DNA of 64,000 bases from Pollenia angustigena (GCA_930367215.1 OV884058.1:106973802-107037801), one strand, 5' to 3'. Counted from the first letter of the stretch, positions 22,524 to 34,345 are shown. Notes: a model not told the origin generated them from the sequence alone. A program made the numbers and translations.

Positions 22524-23523
22524 CACAGAAAAAATTATTGCCGAATTATTTTCAAACAAACGCTTGTTTGAAAATTTTTTTGATTTCTACAAATTTTTTT
22601 ACTGATTCAATCAATATTTTTGTTTGATTTTTATTTAACCAACAAAAATGTGGACAACTCTTCAAAAATTTAATAAACGCGGTATTGGTTTGAAGTTTTC
22701 ATAATTTTGTATGAAATATTTAACGCTCTTTAATGTTGTCGTCTTTTTGCATTTTTTTATTGGTTGTAAGCAACACTTCTTTATGTGAAATGTAAGAACT
22801 ACAACAAAAAACACATGCAGTCTATTTTTGGACGCTTTAAAAAAGTACAGCAATACGAAAAATGATAAAATAGCGTGACGAAGTTTGTAGCAAAAAAACA
22901 ACAAAAACAATAGCAGATAAAAAAAAACGTTTCATTTTTTTTAAACAACAGAAAAAACACATTATAAGAAACAAAATAAATTTTTGGTTGGTTTCAAAGT
23001 TGGTAAAAAAAAACAAAATCCCGTATTCAATTTTTTCAAATAGTTTGTTTAAATACATCAAATACAAAAATAGAATGATGGCGGAAAACATGTCGAGACG
23101 GTCTGCCGCCGTTTTTGGTTACATTTCTTCTTCATTAGCAAAGGAAAGGATAAAGCAACAGTGAGTGATGAAGAAAAACACTGTGAGTATAAATATGACT
23201 TCGTTCAAAAATTATTCCAACAAAAAAATGTGTATCAAAGCCAGCCGGCCGCTCTGCTCTGCTTCATCTTCGCCAACAGTGCTTGCTTGTGTTTGCGTCA
23301 TTGCTTGTGCCAAAACTTTTTTGTTTGATTCAGCAAAATTATTTGTTTGAAATTTATATGAATTTCAGTAAACTTTTTGTTTGATTCTGTAAAATTATTT
23401 GTTTGAAAAAATCGGCGTTTTTTTCCAATAAACAAAATGCAAATAAATTGTTTGAATATGCGAATTTGTTTGTAGGACCGATTTTAGACATTGGATTGGA
23501 TTGGAAAAATAATTTTTTCTGTG
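22524..23523 (+). mobile_element. Non-autonomous TIR element, ATG-module group 3 (copy G)
   Basis: CACAGAAAAAATTATTGCC to ATAATTTTTTCTGTG, with TA on both sides (22522-22523, 23524-23525). Length 1000 bp. Relative to copy F it is inverted, so the module reads on the plus strand (ATG 23075). Similarity to copies F and H covers the whole length. Confidence 0.88.
23012..23166 (+). promoter_or_regulatory. Shared promoter-like/first-exon module with splice donor (copy G)
   Basis: CCCGTATTC at about 23021, then AATAGAATGATGGCGG with ATG at 23075. The open frame MMAENMSRRSAAVFGYISSS..AKERIKQQ runs to GCAACA|GTGAGT (GT at 23161). Copies F and H conserve the peptide SRSAAVFGYIS but have lost the donor. 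Confidence 0.55.
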
Positions 23524-23630
23524 TACGAAGACAATGGAATGAAGCGGTTTGTTTTTTAATTTTGTTTTTTCTTTTAACCCACTTACAACTACAATTCGAG
23601 TCGGAAAGAACCCAACCAATTGTAGGGGGA

Positions 23631-23907
23631 TGTAAGAAAAGATAAACTCACTGTTTATTGTTGGTGTTTTGTTTAAGCTTTGATATTGTTACAAGTAAGA
23701 CTTAGAGTGTTTATAACTCTTATTCGCTTAAGGTTTTATTTGTTCAATATTTTTGGCCTTTCTAAAATCTTTGGAAAAGGTTTCCTGATGAGCTGGTGTA
23801 AGCAACCGGCGAAATGCGCATAGAGGCTTGCTTTCCCTCAACAATAAATTTCAGTGTATTTATCAAATATGAAAAACTGGGAATTTAGCACGTCCTACGA
23901 AGATCGT
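23631..23907 (+). repeat. Hammerhead-bearing dispersed repeat (copy 1)
   Basis: Begins TGTAAGAAAAGATAAACTCA and runs to about TTTAGCACGTCCTACGAAGA. It is nearly identical to 44527-44803 and related to the reverse complement of 29137-29428. Such hammerheads are known from Penelope-like elements and retrozymes, but no reverse transcriptase is seen here. Confidence 0.85.
23775..23832 (+). ncRNA. Hammerhead ribozyme, type I-like (copy 1)
   Basis: Conserved core CTGATGA at 23785-23791. Stem II GCTGG (23792-23796) pairs with CCGGC (23806-23810) across a 9-nt loop. GAAA follows at 23811-23814. Stem III is the self-complementary ATGCGCAT (23814-23821), leading to the predicted cleavage site after A23822. 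Stem I pairs GGTTTC (23779-23784) with GAGGCT (23823-23828), using G-T wobbles. The very short, palindromic stem III suggests activity as a dimer, as reported for Penelope-type hammerheads. Confidence 0.8.
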
Positions 23908-23928
23908 ATTAATAATAAGCATATTCAT

Positions 23929-24551
23929 TCGAGTTTGCTAAAAACCGTAAAAATGTGAAACCGCGGTTTCGGTTTTAAAATGATTAAAACCGGCCGGTTT
24001 CGGTTCGGTTTTCGGTTTTGAAAATATCAAAGGAAAATTCATACATAAACATATATATTTTTTCTTTGCAAGTTTTTTATTTGTTTCAATACAGGTACTT
24101 TTATTCGCCCTTAAGTGTATACCTGGGCCTGGCCAGGCATTTTTTGACTTTTTCTAGTTTTTTTCATATAATTATGAAGTATATTAGAACGAAACTTTAT
24201 GTATTCCTCAATTCCGCAATTGGCCAAATGAAAATTTTGTGCATATTGTATCCACCTAGGCCTGGTCAGGCCCTTCCCTATAATATATGTACTGCAAGTG
24301 GCCCAGGTGGCAGTTTATGCCTCACAAATAAGGTGTGTACTTAAGAGTTATAAAGATGTTGAAGGATGTTATGTATAAAGTTGTTGTATATTAAGTATGA
24401 GTATGATGTTTAATTTGCAATTTCTTTAAGCATAAATACATTGTTAAAGTTTAAGCTTAAACCGAGGTTTTTTTTGTCGGTTTTGTGTTTCGGTTTTTAG
24501 GCATTTAAAACCGCGGTTTCGGTTTCGGTTAAAACCGAACAGCAATCCCTA
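23929..24551. mobile_element. Small hAT element with perfect 8-bp duplication
   Basis: ATATTCAT at 23921-23928 and 24552-24559 flank ends TCGAGTTTGCT and AGCAATCCCTA. Subterminal ACCGCGGTTTCGGTT motifs are clustered at both ends. Also contains an internal inverted pair of GCCTGGCCAGGC/CCTGGTCAGGC type. The interior frame at 24018-24344 is not transposase-like. Confidence 0.8.
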
Positions 24552-24904
24552 ATATTCATATTACTATTCGTTTTTATACTGTTGAAACAAAATAATTTAA
24601 AATGTATAATCCTGGATAAAAGGTTTTATTTGCAACTTTTCAAAAATATGTTTGAAGTCTACTGATTCACTGATTCATATAGACATGCTTAACCACCATC
24701 AATTAAAACTCATTTAAAATAAATTTGGGGGAATATCTCAAATAATAAATTTATTAAATTCCTATAATTTCTTAAAATCAAAGTGTTTCAAAACTTCTAC
24801 TTTAAGTAAGTTAAGTAAATAAACAGAAATTATTTAAAATAAAGCCAAAGTTTTATGAATTTACTGTTAACGCTTTTTTGGATTTTATTGTCAAATATTT
24901 GTTA

Positions 24905-25055
24905 TGCTGGGTACACACTATGCAACGCGTTTACGCAATCTAGTGAGTTAAATTCATTTTCATTCATTCTAGATTGCATCAACATCAAAACGCTTTGATA
25001 TTTTGAGGTTGCATTGAAACAGATTGCATGTAGGTTGCATTGTGTGTACCCAGCA
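24905..25055. mobile_element. MITE, TGCTGGGTACACAC family
   Basis: Ends TGCTGGGTACACACTATGCA and TGCATTGTGTGTACCCAGCA. Flanks TTA and TAA are compatible with a TA duplication. GATTGCAT motifs are internal. Confidence 0.85.
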
Positions 25056-25403
25056 TAAGGTCTGAACAAACCTTAAGTCATATCCATGTATTTTGTTGGT
25101 TCCTTACCTTCGTGAATTGCTTTGTTTTTATTTTAATTAAGTTTTTATTACAAAATCTAATTTGATTTTTGTATTTTTATGTATTCGAATTTAAGCCGGT
25201 TAACCGGTTATTTTTAAAATGCTTAACCGAAAACCGGTTTTTGAAAATAGCAACTATTTCTGAATATTCGAAAACCGTTAATTGAAAAAAGTCGAAGAAT
25301 CGATCACCCTAGTGTATACTTATACTAATTAGTTAGGCCAGAAAACTTTGAGGATTTTTTAAAGACATCGATTAACAAGAACTTTAAGGGAATTTAAGTC
25401 TTA

Positions 25404-25655
25404 AGCTACGGTTACACTAGTCAAATATTTGACGAAAAAAACGGGACCAACTAGCAAACTAAATAATTATTTCCTTTAGTTCCAATATTTATGAGGATTT
25501 TAACACCACATTTTACATAAAACGGTTTTTTGCTATGTCTATTAGTATAATTAGTTCATTTTGTGATATTAACGCCAATTTAAATCTCACTAACTAATAA
25601 CAAAAGTAGTGGTTATGCTTATTTGGTCAAATATTTAATAAGTGTGACCGTAGCT
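25404..25655. mobile_element. MITE, AGCTACGGTTACACT family, TTA duplication
   Basis: AGCTACGGTTACACTAGTCA on the left, complemented by AGTGTGACCGTAGCT on the right, with GTCAAATATT/AATATTTGAC arms. TTA at 25401-25403 and 25656-25658. Confidence 0.88.
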
Positions 25656-25855
25656 TTATTCTGTTGTTTTCCTATTCTCACATGCATAGAATAGCACAGA
25701 CTTAACACAAGAGTTAACGATGCCAATCTTTGTGTTTTCCGATATGGCAACAGATTTCCATACTGTACGAAGGGTGCCTTATGCTGGGTGGGCTTTAAAG
25801 ATTTGGTAAGCTTCATCCTTGCCAGAACCACCTGTATTTGTTAGGATGCCACCTA

Positions 25856-26367
25856 AAGGGTACTTTACACTATCAAACCAGTCGTATGTATTCCATAATA
25901 TTTTACAAATATAAAAATCTAATTAGTTTTGTTGCGACTGCCAAAAAATCTAATTTATTATTACAGTTTGTATTTCCATTATCATCTCGCAATAGCGAAC
26001 ACCAATCACGGTTACTGCTTGCCCAATCTCATTTTCGAAAACGTACGGCCCATTAACCGCACCAAACATTCACTTAGTTGTTTTCACATTTCCTACAGAC
26101 CCTGTTTGCTGAAATTAGCGAAAAATTCTCCCGATTATGGACACATTCGATTATGCTGACCAAATAAATCACAAAGTGCACAAAATGCCTTTTGCTTTGA
26201 ACGCCCACTTTCGTAAAAGGCTTCAAGAATCTTAACGCGCTGCATTGTAACAGTGGTTGAATTTATCAAACACTGTAACAAAGAAATGTTAAATAAAGTT
26301 GGGCAAAATACATGACGTTAAGGTGTGACTCACAATTAAAATCGAGCAGTATGGTTGGACCACCCTT
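25856..26367 (-). mobile_element. DD41D mariner-type element, deleted (copy 4)
   Basis: On the minus strand it starts AAGGGTGGTCCAACC (26367 downward) after a TA. The left boundary is tentatively TA then AAGGGTACTTTAC at 25856. Pieces of transposase remain: a start like QRVKILEAFYESGRSK, a FCALCDLFGQHNR segment, VWCGL and an FSKMRLGKQ-like segment in broken frames. No catalytic motif survives. Confidence 0.7.
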
Positions 26368-26399
26368 TAGTTGACATTTTCATAACACATTGCATTCAC

Positions 26400-28155
26400 A
26401 CTTGTACATATAACTGGATTTTTTGACATGTTTTCTTAATACAAAGTATAATAGTGTTAGCACAATGATGTGACTTCCTCTAGTTTACTGTTCTCTAAAC
26501 GGACTCTGCTTTTATTTACGGACTTGTGACGCATTACTTTACTATTGCCGATGTTTATTTTAAAACCAGCTTTTCAGTCTCTACTAGATTTGAGAGGCCA
26601 ATAAAGAGTAATCGAGAGTCCGTAAAGAGTTAAGGTCTCATTAAACAGAAATGAGCAACTGCATACTTTAATATGGGTTTTAAAATTTTGTTTTGCTTAA
26701 GTAAACTACTCTAAAAACATGAAAAGTAATGCATAGTGTAAGCAATTACATTTGAACAGGCTTTCAAGTATTAGAAATTTAAGATCTCATTAAGCAAGAG
26801 TCCCTAGAATCACTGACAAATTATTAAGTGATTGGCTAATTATTAAGAAATAATGATTGCTTGTCAGCAGGACGACAATAAAAAGTAATAGATGAATACT
26901 TGAAATTAACTTTTTTTTGCTGAAAAAACAAAAACTGGTTACTTTTATGAGAACACTTTTTCAAACAAACGAAGAGAAATGCGTTATGCAATCTAACAAC
27001 TTTAGCGAGCCGACAGCCAGGTAATCGGGAAAATAATACTCTTTTGGATTTTAGGGTTTTAAACCTGTACTAAACAGTAATCAGCAGGATAAGCGAAATA
27101 TCATCAACATTTCATTTGTTCTGCTAACAATAACCTAGAAAAGCTTCAAACGAATTTGGTCTAGAGTCACCAGATCACCAAAAAAACTCAAAATTATTCC
27201 TTGCATTTAGTAGGGCAACTCTTATTTCACGCACTCAGAAACTTAAAGAAATTGCCAACAAACATTTTTATTGATTAATAAGATGGGAATTCATTGCACT
27301 TGCATAAAAACTTTTGTTCAATAAAGAAAATACATAATAGAACGTTAAAATTAAATGTTTAATAAAAACAAAAACAAAAACAAAAAAAAAATGCAGCAGC
27401 AGCAAAACATCATCACAAGTCAATAGAGAATGTCAGAAAAAAAAACTTCATAACCATGTCAAATAAATCATTTTTAACTTAAAGCAGCAAAATATTTACA
27501 GCTCCCTTTTCATAAAACCAGATAATAAAAGTTATTTCTTAAAAAGCTTCGAAGGGAAAATGTAAAACAAGCAAAAGATATAATACTTTTTAAACTATTC
27601 TGCGCAATTTTTATTGCTTTTATTACAAATTGTTGGTTAAACATTCATTTAAGACATGATTTTTCAAAATTATTTAACAAGTGGAGAATAGTGCACAATG
27701 GGACCACTTTCTCTCTCAAACGTGAGGCACATGGGAGGGATAAGTTAAAGACGTTATAGTACATCAATGTTTACAAAATTATGTGTGATTTTAACAAATA
27801 TAATTAGTATTAAAAAAAATTTTCGTTAATAAAGTGTGAACAATTCTTTAATGAAAAAATATTTTCATCATGGAATTACTGAAAGGGTGATCTTAAAGCA
27901 GACGGTTTAACACGGCATCATTAAGTGGGCTTCTTTTAACTTATGACATTTTTGTAAATATTCAAATATTTCTAATAAAGTTTAGAAAGCTTAAGTCATT
28001 TATTCGGCTAAGTAATCCCCAAAGGGTCCATATTTATAACTAATCTAAAACACTGAGGTCCTTAGAAGTGTTGCCAACTCTTTACGTAAAAAAAATTGCT
28101 AAATACTGCCTTAAAACATGCATAACAAGGTTATATAATAAGGCACGCCTTAGGG
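26400..28155. other. AT-rich, no recognised feature
   Basis: Scattered A and T runs (27363-27395 is a CAAAAA-type tract). I found no coding, paired-repeat or tRNA-like signal. Confidence 0.45.
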
Positions 28156-28300
28156 TTAAGAAAAACAAGAAAGATTGCTTTAATCGGCTAAGCCGAATCT
28201 TTAATACCCTTCGCCATGGTGCGATAAGAACAGAGAGTTATAAAAATAAATACCGCTCACTTTTTGGTTGTCTTGTATTGGAATCGAAGCTATTTATACT

Positions 28301-28781
28301 AGGTAGGTAGGTAGAAAGGCTGGTGTGAAGTCTCCTTCACACCTTCACCCAAAGACCAATATGGTCCATTGTGACGCCTTATTTAGAAAAGAAAGATGGA
28401 AATTAGGTGAAGTAAACAGCGAAAGCACAAGTCAGAAAAGATAGATAGAAAAGAAGGTTTCGGACCAGACCCAGAGAGATCCTACTCAACTAAATTCGCC
28501 CTACGTGCTGCCAGCACCCAGTCTCCCCTCACGCAGCCAGGCCATCCCCATTACGAATCCTATCAGATTTTCGAGTCCACAACCCGAGACATCCCCTTAT
28601 TCGCCCAGGAATATACTGCCCAGCCACCTCAGCCTACTGCCCTGTAACCTGGGACAGTGGCACAGAATGTGCTCCACCGTCTGCAACTCCTCAGGGTCAC
28701 ACATAACCTACACATACCCGACAAGTCGGATCCCATCCTCACCGCCATCCTGCCTATCATACAGTGGCCCGCGATCATTCC
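28301..28781 (-). mobile_element. 5'-truncated LINE with 13-bp target duplication and (TACC)n tail
   Basis: AGCTATTTATACT occurs at 28288-28300 and again at 28782-28794. On the minus strand the insert ends in a CTACCTACCTACCT tail. Its 5' part encodes CDPEELQTVEHILCHCPRL, the C..H..C zinc knuckle at the end of LINE ORF2 proteins, followed by WLGSIFLGE and a stop. The remaining ~300 bp is 3' untranslated sequence. Plus-strand frames across it are shadows. Confidence 0.88.
28620..28781 (-). pseudogene. LINE ORF2 C-terminal zinc-knuckle remnant
   Basis: Minus-strand translation reaches CDPEELQTVEHILCHCPRL and then RLRWLGSIFLGE. The Cys-x(n)-His-x(n)-Cys spacing and the T-V-E-H-x-L-x-x-C-P core are characteristic of the post-RT domain of R1/I/Jockey-like ORF2 proteins. 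The reverse transcriptase itself was lost by 5' truncation at insertion, which is usual for LINEs. It lies at the upstream edge of the element at 28301-28781. Confidence 0.75.
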
Positions 28782-29136
28782 AGCTATTTATACTCAATTT
28801 GATTACTTTTACTGCTACTGATCTATTTGTATTTTATGTGTGATGCGACGCCCACTTATCCAATAACACCCAAGCCCCGCCCATTTATCCAATCCCGCCT
28901 ACTTTTTGCCACATATCCTGCATTGACACTGAAGCTATTTGTATCAAAATTGAAAACTTTTACTGCTTCGATTCTCCAGATATACAGAAATTTTAATCTT
29001 ATTTTTATGAGAGGTGTGACTCCCACTTCTTCAAACCAGCCCATTTTCTAAAAGAGGTTGTGTGTTGACAGCCCAGATATGTGTATCAAATTTGATAAAT
29101 TTTTCTCTTAAAGTTCTTTAGATGTTAATTTCAAAA

Positions 29137-29428
29137 GATTTTGTTATTCGTGCTTAATTCCCAGTTTTTATTCTTGATAAAAACACTTGAAATTGTTGAT
29201 TGTTGTTGTTGATGGGATAAGCTATTCCTATGCGCATTTCACTGGTTGCTTAGGCCAGATCATCAGGAAACTTCATCCATAAAGATTTTAGAAAAACTAA
29301 ATATATTAAACCAAATCAAACTGTTAAACGTATAAGACTTATAGCAACAGTTCTACTTGTAATAATATCAAAGTTTTAACAAAACACATCAACAATAAAC
29401 AGTGGGTTTATCTCATCTTATTTACATT
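29137..29428 (-). repeat. Hammerhead-bearing dispersed repeat (copy 3)
   Basis: Reverse complement of the repeat at 44527-44803, with more divergence and small indels. It is inserted in the dispersed repeat copy 2. Confidence 0.75.
29222..29275 (-). ncRNA. Hammerhead ribozyme, type I-like (copy 3)
   Basis: On the minus strand: GTTTC, CTGATGA, TCTGG..CCAGT stem II, GAAA, ATGCGCAT, A, then GGAAT pairing with GTTTC by one G-T and one T-G wobble. The core is unchanged while the flanks have diverged, which fits selection on, or recent descent from, an active ribozyme. Confidence 0.75.
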
Positions 29429-29696
29429 CTTTAGATGTAAATAAATGCATTTCGTGCCGCGCCCACTTCTCCAATCCTACCCAAAGTTTGTCGGGTGTTG
29501 TGTACTGATAACTACTTGTAGTGCATAATTTGGAAACTTTGCCTCTTGCCGTTCTCCAGATATACAGAAAACAACAACAACAATAAGGGATTTATGTGTA
29601 AATTAGAGCCAGTCGTGGATTTTTGCACATATCTCATTCATTTATCCACCGATCTGACTGAAGTTCAATAGCAAACTTTAACGGAGTATTTTATAT

Positions 29697-31279
29697 CAGG
29701 CGGGACTTGATTATCCGTGATGGTAGGGACCAGAAGCATTACGGATAATCGAATTTCACGGTTAATCGAAAAACAATTTTGATTATACAGTTTTTTTTAA
29801 TATTTTTATTACACTACGCGACAAAATTTCAACAAAGTCGTGACCAAATAAATCTGACAGTTATTCTTTATTTGAAATTTTCCGCTGAATCCGAATATGA
29901 AGTCAGAATTGTCAAAAGTAGAACAGTTTTTAAGAGGTTCCAAAATGACCGTTATTTGTGTTTTTAATAAGATGATGTGAATGAAATGCAAATATCTTCA
30001 AAAATGTAAAACGTATTATGTTTTTCTTTGTTTTTAGTTAAAGGTTATAAAATTTTTAAAATAACCATGAATTGCTTGTGAAGACTGGTCAAGAAATGGC
30101 AGAGTAACATGGGGCAAAAATTCAAGCTTCATTGAAAATTTTCTGATATTGTGCAATTTTGCTCTTTGCAAGTTATTTTTTTTAAACCAATGATTTAAAA
30201 ATCCTAATGTTGTATTGCTTGTGACAATAGATTATATTAATGTGAACATTTTGCGCCCAACAAGACATAGATAAGCAAATGGCAAAGCTACAGAAGATTT
30301 AGTAAATTAACCTACATAGAAATTCAATAGTTGTAAGCAATTTTTAATATTTTTGTAACTAAAAATTTAGCTTTATAAATTTATTTGTTGTGTTTTTCCT
30401 TGATTTGATACAAATCGAAAAGTGGGTTAATTCAATTTATCGTATGTAAATTTGTCATATTTGCACCGATCTGAATCCTATTGGGCATAAAATTTTCGTA
30501 TTGAAATTGGCTAATGTCGTCAGTGAAAAAGCTTAAAAAAATTTAATTGTTTGGTTTAAAAAAAATAACTTGAAAAGAGCAAAATTGCAAAAACTCATCA
30601 AATTTATAATGAAGTTTGAAATTTTGTCCACTATAACTCTGCCATTTATTGACTCATCTTCACAAACGATGAAGGGTTATTTTAGAAATTTTATAACCTT
30701 TCACTAAAAAGAAAGAAATACATAATCCGTTTAAAATTTTTGAAAATATTTGCATTTCAGTCATATCATCTTTTTTAAAAAAACAAATAACGGTTATATT
30801 GGAATATCTCTAAAACTGTTCTACTTTTGGCAATTCTGTCTTCATATTCGGATTCAGCGGAAAATTGTACATAATGATTTGGTGTCAAAATCATTTGGTC
30901 AAAAAATTGTCACGTATTGTTATTTAACAAGTGAACATTGGTGTATATACATATTTACATTAAAAGAATTTAATGAAGAAGTTTAAGTACATTTTAAAAT
31001 TAAATAAGTTTGTATACATTAAATCTTCTACTGAAAACATGAGGCGAAAAAAAAACATTCATTAAGCAAAAAAGGAATACAATTTCTTAAAAAAAAAGTC
31101 GTGTGTAATGTTGTTTGTCTAATATTTTTCAACTGCCATCACGGATAATAGAGGTAATCACGGTTAATCGAAGCAAACAATTTGAAAATATTACAAACAA
31201 AAAACAATAGAATTATCTTTGGCCATCACGGTTAATCGGAGTTATGGTTAACCGGGTCTCGGATAATCGATGCCCGACT
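29697..31279. mobile_element. Pogo/Tc1-like non-autonomous element with long foldback core
   Basis: Ends CAGGCGGGACTTGATTATCC and GGATAATCGATGCCCGACTG, flanked by TAT on both sides. Iterated subterminal TTACGGATAATCGA / CACGGTTAATCGA motifs follow. The core holds a separate long inverted repeat (29800-30210 against 30560-30900), recognisable because opposite-strand frames at 29809-29991 and 30750-30986 start with the same MHF.HII peptide. Confidence 0.7.
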
Positions 31280-31329
31280 GTATTAAATATATAACAACAG
31301 GTCCTAAGAGCCCAGAATCAGCACACTTT

Positions 31330-32072
31330 ATAAACTGGTGGAAGAGGCGTTATAACGCTGATGTATTTTGACATCAGTACTATGGCAAGTGTCTTCGTTT
31401 TTGACCCCATGGCACTTTTCATGATTGTGATGGCAGTCTTAATATCACTTGGCCAAATTATCAATAGGTGAAATGATGTCATCAGTTGAATGACACATTG
31501 GCATCACAGAATTCGGAGTCAGTTTATTAAAAAATGTCATCAGTGCGATGACTCAGTTACATCGGATAAAGGACACATTAGGCTCAATTTAATGACAAAC
31601 TGTAACAAATTGCATTGGGATTGTCTTAAGGGAAATTGAGAGAATACTGTTTTTACTAACGCGTTACACATGTTTGTTTAAAAGTTTTTGTATTTCGCCC
31701 TTTGGTTACAGATGAACTTTTAATGATAAGACATCAGCAGCATGCCCGATATGGTTATCGTTATCGTTCAACAAGAAAAATTTTATGTATTTAACTAAAT
31801 AATTTAAACAAATAGAATATGGGAATTTTTGCTTCTTATTTTACTTTTTAAGCATGAAAACAATGCTAATAACACACAAAACGTGGCATCGAATTGATGT
31901 CAGTCACTGTAGTCATAGCATACATGACGTAAAAAATATGACACGATTTTATGATGACGTTCGTCATTGAATTGATGTCAGTTTTTGCTTCATTGACGCC
32001 ATTTATAATAACATTGATGTCAAAAATCTGATGTTAGGGTATCATCAATATAAAGATGCATGAAGGGTCTTA
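31330..32072 (-). mobile_element. Non-autonomous element, ATG-module group 1 (copy A)
   Basis: Dense TGACATCA/TGATGTCA motifs in both subterminal halves. The minus strand reproduces the order of copy C (62172-62911): ...GATACCCTAACATCAG, the CCCATATTC block, a degenerate ATAACCATATCGGGCATGCTGCTG exon block, GTAACGCGTTAGT in place of the donor, then the CATAGTACTGATGTCAAAAT end. Boundaries approximate. Confidence 0.75.
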
Positions 32073-33645
32073 GATCAAAATTGTAGAAATTACAAAAGGA
32101 ATGAGAATATTATACATTTATACTGTTTCCACCTGCATTGATGGGTATTGGTCATGGCCATTTTGAATAGTTTTAGTTGTTAGACACATCAGCACAAACG
32201 CTATAAAAATATAAATTTTTTTGTTTTGTAATAACAACATTTTGAGTCTATTTTAAAACTATTTGCTAAATATTCCGACTAATATCTAGATTAAACTCAA
32301 CTTATGCCATTTCCCAAGATAAGTATATTAAAATCCAACAAAAACTTTTGCACGGGGTTATTTAAAAAAAATTGATTTTTATTGCCATTAAATTTTTAAT
32401 TGGCCTAATTAGGAACTTTAGATACAATTATCGAATAATTTTACATTAAGTTTAATACCATTAGCCCCATTGTGCAAGAAAAAGCACATTATAGTAAGCT
32501 AATGATTTGAATATGAAATGGAAATGAATGAAATGCTAATGATGGTAATGTGTTGATGAACAGCAATGATGATGCTAATCATGATGCCTTGGAAAGATTA
32601 ATTGATAAATTTTCAAGTTAAAAAAGATAGAACAACCAGATTGGCTGCTTGTGAAATGAATAAGAGCTTATGTAGCAGAAATTTACAAATTGATAATTTA
32701 CATAATATTTCATTTGTTTCCTTTTTCGGAAATTTTAATTCAAAAAGTTTTTTTTAATTAATGAAATTAATAACATGATTTATTAAAAAATTTAAAACTT
32801 GAATCTAAAAATAATTGTTTTGTTTCCAAATAGGAATGTGTAATTTTAATTGACATAAAAATAACTCGCATGTTAATAACACTCTCTCCCTTAACAAAAT
32901 TTACATTTGCTTTGAAATTCCAACAAATGTTACTGCAAATTGTCATTAATTTTGTGTCTGGTTTAAAAACTGCTGATGCAGTTTATTTGAAATGTTCAAC
33001 TGAATCTTGTATCTCAATAATATTGCAGATGTTTAAGTCATCTCTCTGTGTCATAATTAAGTTCAAAATATTTGTATAATTATTTATGCTTAAATATTTT
33101 TTTTCTTTAATATTTATGCACTTCCTGATGGCTCAATTTAAATAAACACATAACAAATTATTTCACTATTTTACAAAGAAATGAAAAAAATTTGTTTAAA
33201 TACATTTTAAAATGTGTTTAATTGCATAAATGTTTTATTTACACTAAACTACACAAGAAAAAAATATTGAAAAAGGATTTAGAATAAAAAACCATCACAG
33301 TATGTAAAAACAAATTTTCGAAAGTGTACCCTATTTGGGACCCATGGTCAATCATGGACCCACAAGAACTAATTATGTTATGAGGTTAAAGCTTGTGTAA
33401 AAGTTTTTTGTGCCGAATATTATTTAAATAAATTCATCTATGTACATGAGATTTGATTGCTTTTCACCGCAGTTATCATGATGTTAGGAAGGGGATTCGT
33501 ATAGGAACTATATTTAATTTTGGACCTATCGGTATAACCTTTTTACCATGACATAGAAGCTACCGTAAAAGTAATTGTCGTCAATTTGTATGTTAATTCC
33601 AACATTTATAAGGAAACTATGGCATTAAAAGCTTTTTTCGGGAGT
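32073..33645. other. AT-rich, no gene
   Basis: A degenerate (AATGATG)n tract at 32510-32590. The frame at 32870-33079 has no recognisable features. Confidence 0.45.
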
Positions 33646-33646
33646 A

Positions 33647-34345
33647 CACTCATAGAAAAATGCATCTTCATATATATTATGCCCTAACATCGAACTGTGA
33701 CATCAATGAGGCAAAAACTGACATCAATCCAATGACGAACGTCATCATAAAATTGTGTCATATTTTATGCGTCATCTATGCTATGACTACAATTAAATCA
33801 ATTCGATGCAACATTTTGGGTATTATTAACATTGTTTTCATGTTTAAAAAGTAAAATAAGAAGCAAAAATTCCCATATTCTTTTTTTTTTTTAATTATTT
33901 TTACTTATTATTATCTATGTAGATCAAATTTCCATTGTAGAATCATTACGAAAACCATATCAGGCATGTTGCTGGTGTCTTATAATTGAGAGTTCTTCTG
34001 TAAACAAAGGGGGAAATACAACACAAGTTGTATTAAATAAGTGTAACGGGTAAGTAAATAACAATAACATTCTCTCACTTTTTCTTCAGTCAATTTCAAT
34101 GGCTCAATTTTATGACAAACTGTCATTAATGCCTAAAGAGTCCTTTCTCCGATGTTAAAAATTCATAGGACTGATGACATTTTTTATTAAAGTAACTACG
34201 ATTCGTCGTTTCTGTAATGCCGATGAGTCATCCTTTTGAATACATTATTTCACATGATGACAATTTGCCCAAGTGATATAAAGGCTGACATTAAAATGAT
34301 GAAAAGTGACACAGGGTGAAAAACGAAGGTACTTGTCACAGACTC
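33647..34345 (+). mobile_element. Non-autonomous element, ATG-module group 1 (copy B)
   Basis: Starts CACTCATAGAAAAATGC after TA (33645-33646). TGACATCA motifs, CCCATATTC, a degenerate exon block (ATC in place of ATG near 33942), and donor AACGG|GTAAGT with GT at 34050-34051 follow in order. Similarity to copy C stops near 34340, so the right end is lost or replaced. Confidence 0.75.

Larger units (their letters stand above)
20106..25311. mobile_element. hAT element expanded to 5.2 kb by nested insertions
   Basis: Starts TAGGGAAATCGATCGAATA and ends ATTCGA-related AGAATCGATCACCCTA. Flanks are GTGTTATAC on the left and GTGTATAC on the right, an 8-bp duplication with one added T. Subterminal AACCGGTTA motifs occur at both ends (21040-21130, 25195-25260). 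Inside are a DD41D mariner, an ATG-module element, a hammerhead repeat, a smaller hAT and a MITE. No transposase of its own is recognised. Confidence 0.65.
28160..29695 (+). repeat. 1.3-kb dispersed repeat, interrupted (copy 2)
   Basis: Starts with the same AATCGGCTAAGCCGAATCTT and ACCCTTCGCC block as copy 1. The CCACTTATCCAAT..CCCGCCCA and TCCAGATATACAGAAA blocks follow in order. It is broken by a LINE at 28301-28781 and the hammerhead repeat at 29137-29428, so both arrived later. Confidence 0.7.

Noticed and set aside
28505..28843. 112-codon proline- and serine-rich frame
   Set aside because: It is the opposite strand of a LINE insertion with proven target duplication.
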